Below are positions 24,100 to 25,380 of a stretch of 25,380 bases of DNA, in pieces. The notes beneath the pieces are model-generated. The model was given only the letters and a program-made list of their open reading frames with translations. It was not told the origin of the DNA and did no database searches. The position numbers and the translations under genes were made by a program. The DNA is from Hyphomicrobiales bacterium (lineage in GTDB: Bacteria > Pseudomonadota > Alphaproteobacteria > Rhizobiales > JALURZ01). The stretch covers positions 1 to 25,380 of the forward strand of contig JALURZ010000081.1 of assembly GCA_027058735.1 (NCBI GenBank), given 5' to 3'. Each line of letters starts with the position of its first letter. Position 1 is the first letter of the stretch.

Positions 24100-25380
24100 G
24101 TGAATTTGCGTATCCGTTCGGTGTTACGGGCTCTGGCTGCTCGCCTTCCACCCAGCGCAACGCTGGATAATTCGCTCCATGACACGCCGGAACGGCACCG
24201 GCTGCGGATCGGCCTGCTGGTTGTCTATGTCCTTGCGGCGAGCGCCTATTTCATCTGGCGCCTGACGGTCTTCAATCCCGCGGCGCCGGTTTTTTCTGCC
24301 GTCTTCTACATCGCCGAGTTGATGAGCGGCATCATCGGTTTTCTCGCCTCGTTCGAAACCCTGATACGCCCCGCCCGCGTTTCCACGCGCGCGAAGCCGG
24401 GATTGTCCGTGGATGTTTTCGTGACGACCTACAAGGAGCCGGTAAAAGTCATTCGGCGCACCGTACTTGCGGCCGTGAAAATAAGGTATCCGCACAAGAC
24501 ATGGGTGCTTGACGATGGCAATCGACCGGAGATCAAAGCCATAGCGGATGAGTTTGGCTGTCATTACCTCGCGCGTGAGCACAATATCGGAGCCAAGGCC
24601 GGAAATCTCAACAACGCGCTGCTGCATGCCAAGGCGGATTTTGTCGCCTGCTTCGATGCCGACCATGCGGCGCAACCGGATTTTCTTGACAGGCTGCTGG
24701 GTTATTTCACCGATCCGAAGATCGCCTTCGTGCAGACACCGCAGGACTTCTTCAACGTCGATTCCTTCCAGCACGGCCAGAAAAAGACAGCCAAACGCAT
24801 CACGCATGATGTGTCGCGGTTCAACTACAGCGCCCAGCGCGGCCGCGAATACTGGAGCGCCCCCCTGTTCTGCGGCTGCTCTGCGGTGGTGCGCCGGTGC
24901 GCGCTGGACGAGATCGGCGGATTTCCCACCGACACCGTGACCGAAGACATGCATGCGTCCGTGCGTTTTCTCAAACACGGCTACAAGGGCCTTTATCATG
25001 CCGAACCTCTGGCGTTCGGTATCGCTCCGGTTTCCTACACCGACTTCCTGCGCCAGCGACTGCGCTGGGGCGAAGGCAACATGGATGTGTGCCGGATCGA
25101 ACATCTGCCCTTTTCCAGATCATTGACCCTTGCGCAGAACTTCTGCTTCAGCACCTCGACCTGGTTTCACCTGATTGCCTGGCAGCGGCTTGCATTTTAC
25201 TGCGCGCCCATCGTGCTGCTGGTCTTTCAGATCGCCCCCATCTCGTCTGATCCGTCAAGTTTCGCCTATTTTTTCGTGCCCTTCATTGTCGCGACCATTC
25301 TACTCGCTGCCGAATTCGGGCGCGGCTACGGCGGAATTGTCAGAGCGTCGATAGACGGCATGGCCCAGTTCGGGGCGGGG
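24100..25380 (+). CDS. BcsA-like processive family 2 glycosyltransferase (partial at right edge)
   Basis: At least 427 codons of a membrane-bound polysaccharide synthase, open to the window edge. Two N-terminal membrane segments (RIGLLVVYVLAASAYFIW and VFYIAELMSGIIGFLASF) precede a GT-A domain beginning VDVFVTTYKEP. All hallmark motifs of cellulose-synthase-like enzymes are present: DD in VLDDGN (24511-24516), DxD in CFDADH (24655-24663), TED in TVTEDMHASV (24940-24948) and QxxRW in QRLRWGEGN (25054-25068). Further membrane segments follow (FHLIAWQRLAFYCAPIVLLVF, YFFVPFIVATILLAAEF). The product could be cellulose, curdlan or a mixed glucan; a PilZ domain would lie beyond the edge. The start is uncertain. 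The frame is open back to ATG 23920, but repeats there suggest non-coding DNA, and GAGGGG lies just before GTG 24100 and TTG 24106. Confidence 0.85.
   Translation, partial: MNLRIRSVLRALAARLPPSATLDNSLHDTPERHRLRIGLLVVYVLAASAYFIWRLTVFNPAAPVFSAVFYIAELMSGIIGFLASFETLIRPARVSTRAKPGLSVDVFVTTYKEPVKVIRRTVLAAVKIRYPHKTWVLDDGNRPEIKAIADEFGCHYLAREHNIGAKAGNLNNALLHAKADFVACFDADHAAQPDFLDRLLGYFTDPKIAFVQTPQDFFNVDSFQHGQKKTAKRITHDVSRFNYSAQRGREYWSAPLFCGCSAVVRRCALDEIGGFPTDTVTEDMHASVRFLKHGYKGLYHAEPLAFGIAPVSYTDFLRQRLRWGEGNMDVCRIEHLPFSRSLTLAQNFCFSTSTWFHLIAWQRLAFYCAPIVLLVFQIAPISSDPSSFAYFFVPFIVATILLAAEFGRGYGGIVRASIDGMAQFGAG

Overview
This high-GC window is chromosomal DNA from an alphaproteobacterium, most likely of the order Hyphomicrobiales (Rhizobiales). 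The main reasons are the minCDE operon with a CtrA-type box in front of it, the trxB - LysR (LsrB/VtlR-like) pair followed by an AbcR-like small RNA locus, greA directly behind carB, and a CarB with the N-terminal insertion usual in that group. It is mostly a core-genome region with no prophage, transposase, integrase, CRISPR, rRNA or tRNA that I could support.

Layout. 1-303: the 3' end of carA. 522-1292: a crotonase-family enzyme that looks more like an enoyl-CoA isomerase than a hydratase. 1319-3127 (minus): minE-minD-minC, a compact division-site operon. 3345-7407: carB and greA. 7608-7997: a small secreted protein of unknown function. 8018-8503 (minus): an Lrp/AsnC regulator. 8786-10720: thioredoxin reductase and the LysR regulator. 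10721-11509: a long non-coding stretch holding a predicted AbcR-type sRNA with its own promoter, LysR-type operator candidates and terminator, then a repeat-rich element (15-bp and 16-bp tandem arrays, a 12-bp perfect inverted repeat and a 16-bp palindrome). 11510-12133: a lone MlaC-like lipid-binding protein. 12144-13109 (minus): periplasmic methionine sulfoxide reductase MsrP. 13250-15301 (minus): an EF-G-like GTPase with a changed catalytic motif. 15502-16704 (minus): aspartate aminotransferase. 16920-20278: a membrane protein translationally coupled to an orphan molybdenum hydroxylase large subunit. 20370-20978: a glutathione S-transferase-like protein. 21084-21758: an ArsR-type regulator with a palindromic operator over its own start codon. 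21744-22667 (minus): an EamA/DMT transporter. 22771-23718 (minus): a methylenetetrahydrofolate reductase. From about 24100 to the right edge: a BcsA-like processive glycosyltransferase, incomplete.

Themes. carA and carB (carbamoyl phosphate for arginine and pyrimidines) are separated by about 3 kb containing an unrelated enzyme and the oppositely oriented min operon. TrxB, MsrP and the LsrB-like regulator all concern redox homeostasis. The most informative non-coding signals are the sRNA locus, in which two hairpin loops expose CU-rich anti-Shine-Dalgarno stretches ahead of an intrinsic terminator, and the perfect CtrA box before minC, which would tie Min-system expression to the cell cycle. 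All functional calls rest on reading motifs by eye; no database search was possible.
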